Shown: piece by piece, positions 23,363-24,998 of the stretch
Position numbering within the stretch: the stretch's first letter is position 1
How the letters are laid out: each line of letters starts with the position of its first letter
Assembly (NCBI GenBank): GCA_002361335.1
Contig: DESS01000070.1
Span: forward strand, 1-24,998
From: Richelia sp. UBA3308
Lineage (GTDB): Bacteria; Cyanobacteriota; Cyanobacteriia; Cyanobacteriales; Nostocaceae
Direction: 5' to 3'
DNA length: 24,998 nt
Program-made: the position numbers and the translations under genes
Notes under the pieces: generated by a model
What the model saw: only the letters and a program-made list of their open reading frames with translations
The model's database searches: none
What the model was told of the DNA's origin: nothing

Positions 23363-24502
23363 ATGAGTGAATCTGAAACAGCAGAAATTTTTGCCGTTTT
23401 AGATATTTTAGTTTTAGAACGGCTGGATGTAGGTAAATTTAAAATTACCGCAAATCAACCACAATGGGTAAGGCGATTTTGTCGTCAAAAATTAAACCCA
23501 GAAATGGAGATATTAATTCCTTATGAAGAGTTTTCTTTTTTAGAAAACTTTTTGATTGATGCGGAAGAATATTGGTCAAATAGCCATGAAAAACCTTTAA
23601 AATCAGGAATATGGACTGATTTAGATATATCTGGTGAGGAATTTCATTTTGAAGCTTCTGCTCTGTTTGCAAATCAAAAAAAAATATTACTGATTGAACT
23701 TTTGACGGATGCTTATGTAGAAAAACACAGCCTGATTCAACAAGCTAGAGAAAATAAGCTCAATCATCAAAATATTATCAAAGAAAATCAAAAAAAGGAA
23801 GTTTTAATTCACTGTATTGTACATGATATAGCCGGACAATTAAGCGGTATGAACTGTTGTTTAGCTTTGTTAGAATTAGAAAATTTAACAGAGAAAGGTA
23901 AAGAACGTTTGGAAATCGGTATAAAGCAAACTATTAAACAAGAAATGCTGATTCGAGAAATTTTGAAAGCATTTTCTGCAGAAGTTGAATCATTGGAAAG
24001 CTTTACAAATGATATTGAGACAGCACCAGATGCTTTGGTATCTGCCCGTGATGTTATCGAATTACTATCGCCAACTTTTACCATGAATAAGATGCGCTTA
24101 CAACTGTGTGAAGATATCGACACTTCCGCTGATTGGCAAGTTGTTGGCGACAAATCCCGTTTGGAGCGAATTTTAGCAAACTTAATAGAAAATGCTTTTC
24201 GTCACAGTCCTCAACAGTCTACCGTTACTGTAAACTTACAACAGCAAAGAGAATATATTTTTCTCAGTGTAGAAGATGAAGGAAGTGGTGTACCAGAAGA
24301 AATCGCTGATACTTTATTTCAAAAGTTTACTCAAGGGAATAAAAAATCCGGTAAATCTGGACTCGGACTTTATTTTTGTAAAATTACCGTCGAACGTTGG
24401 GGAGGAAAAATCGGTTTTACTCCTCGTGAAGGTGGCGGTTCAATATTTTGGTTTCGGTTGTTAAAAGCTGATTCATTGAGAAATTTAGAATTTAGAATTT
24501 AG
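23363..24502 (+). CDS. Soluble sensor histidine kinase with PAS-like N-terminus
   Basis: This 379-residue kinase has no TM segment. Residues 1-115 appear PAS-like (LVLERLDVGKFKITANQPQW to FHFEASALFANQKKILLIEL). A linker coiled coil (about 115-145) leads to the dimerisation/phosphoacceptor helix with H154 in IVHDIAGQLSGM. The catalytic domain shows the N box NLIENAFRHSP (N277), the G1 box DEGSGVP (305-311) and G2 GLGLYF (333-338). It should autophosphorylate and pass phosphate to a response regulator, but none is in the window. The gene closes the co-directional cluster, 30 bp after the PAS-like protein. The final codons (E-F-R-I-stop) are formed from a GAATTTA heptamer array that continues past the stop. 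Confidence 0.93.
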   Translation: MSESETAEIFAVLDILVLERLDVGKFKITANQPQWVRRFCRQKLNPEMEILIPYEEFSFLENFLIDAEEYWSNSHEKPLKSGIWTDLDISGEEFHFEASALFANQKKILLIELLTDAYVEKHSLIQQARENKLNHQNIIKENQKKEVLIHCIVHDIAGQLSGMNCCLALLELENLTEKGKERLEIGIKQTIKQEMLIREILKAFSAEVESLESFTNDIETAPDALVSARDVIELLSPTFTMNKMRLQLCEDIDTSADWQVVGDKSRLERILANLIENAFRHSPQQSTVTVNLQQQREYIFLSVEDEGSGVPEEIADTLFQKFTQGNKKSGKSGLGLYFCKITVERWGGKIGFTPREGGGSIFWFRLLKADSLRNLEFRI

Positions 24503-24513
24503 AATTTAGAATT
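24480..24513. repeat. GAATTTA heptamer array at the kinase stop codon
   Basis: About four units of GAATTTA run from the last codons of the kinase gene through its TAG stop into the intergenic space. This parallels the ends of dndC and the methyltransferase gene. Confidence 0.8.
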
Positions 24514-24572
24514 AATAATTGCTTGTCGATTTACAAACATTTATAAAATACTAAAATAAGTTTGCTCTGAAT

Positions 24573-24943
24573 TCATTGGTAGAACTTTGAGCTTGCGGTT
24601 GCGAATGGTACCTCTGTAAGCTCCAAACAATCAAAAGTACCTCGACGATTTTCCACACACAAATCAACATCCCGAAAAATGCGTCCCTTTTGAACCCCAG
24701 CACTAGTTTCTACCCTTACTTCTCCACCTTCAACTAAACCTAATTGTGCAATAACAACAGAAGGTAAACACAACAAAGTAGCCCCCGTATCTACTAAAAC
24801 ATCAGTCAAAGTAGCTGCACTTCTTGTTTCGGAATAAAACCTCCCTCAGCTAAAACTTGATCGATTCTATTCGTAACAGTGAGAGTAACAATTACTTGAT
24901 CCATTTGTTTACCTTGAAGATTTGGTATTATTAGTTTACCCAT
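24573..24943 (-). pseudogene. Frameshifted retropepsin-like aspartic protease (clan AA)
   Basis: ATG at 24943 starts a frame MGKLIIPNLQGKQMDQVIVT that continues to GGFIPKQEV and then hits a stop near 24810. In a different frame ETRSAATLTDVLVDTGATLL carries on with the catalytic D-T-G-A motif, LPSVVIAQLGLVEGGEVRVE and a beta-rich part to DCLELTEVPFATASS. Joined, the pieces resemble the roughly 130-residue stand-alone retropepsin-like proteases common in cyanobacteria. The expected C-terminal LLG-x-IPLE motif is missing, so the 3' end seems lost as well as the frame. A functional product is unlikely unless frameshifting occurs. Confidence 0.7.
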
Positions 24944-24998
24944 AATTATCCACCATTGCTGGGAATATCAATTAATCGGTGTTGCTGAATCACAATAT

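Overview
The window looks like accessory chromosome from a filamentous, heterocystous-type cyanobacterium (Nostocales, Rivularia/Calothrix/Nostoc-like; the genus is inference). Support: HIP1 octamers (GCGATCGC) occur inside several genes (for example near 3898, 7129, 9197, 10936, 16625 and 21000). Seven-base tandem repeats of the STRR type are abundant. There is a cyanobacterial-type carotenoid oxygenase, and intergenic spaces are AT-rich and loaded with repeats.

Region 1 (1-10020) is a DNA phosphorothioation (Dnd) island. It holds a Dnd-associated protein 4 gene, a DGQHR-domain DndB-like gene on the minus strand, then dndC, dndD and dndE on the plus strand, and a Dnd-associated putative methyltransferase. 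No cysteine desulfurase (dndA) and no dndFGH restriction genes are visible. Sulfur is therefore probably supplied by a housekeeping IscS elsewhere, and restriction, if present, lies outside the window. The gaps before the Dnd genes are filled by heptamer repeats (TAACAAC, TAACGAG, TGATAAC types) that replace any visible Shine-Dalgarno and even supply the stop codons of dndC and the methyltransferase. A 5'-truncated membrane-protein remnant, a perfect 16-bp palindrome and small MITE-like elements are scattered between the genes.

Region 2 (10021-15260) is sparse. It has a two-TM hypothetical protein, decayed IS200/IS605-like sequence, a small one-TM protein, a GNAT acetyltransferase and a HEAT-repeat protein. 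Two inverted copies of a MITE-like repeat bracket the small-protein/GNAT pair. One copy is split by a dead IS5-type insertion sequence with visible terminal repeats and a 3-bp target duplication.

Region 3 (15261-16712) is a carotenoid cleavage oxygenase with all four iron-binding histidines and an in-frame insertion of an interspersed palindromic repeat.

Region 4 (17365-19764) is a short structured segment followed by a group II intron. The intron's reverse transcriptase/HNH protein is split by a 26-bp palindromic insertion placed exactly between two codons.

Region 5 (19794-24502) is the best candidate for a poorly described system. It is a compact co-directional operon: a possible small ORF, a coiled-coil protein, a membrane-anchored OmpA-domain protein with a roadblock/longin-like N-terminal region (inferred), a Rab/MglA-like small GTPase, a short PAS-like protein and a soluble histidine kinase. 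It reads as a membrane- or peptidoglycan-anchored GTPase switch wired to two-component signalling. The window ends with a frameshifted retropepsin-like protease gene on the minus strand.
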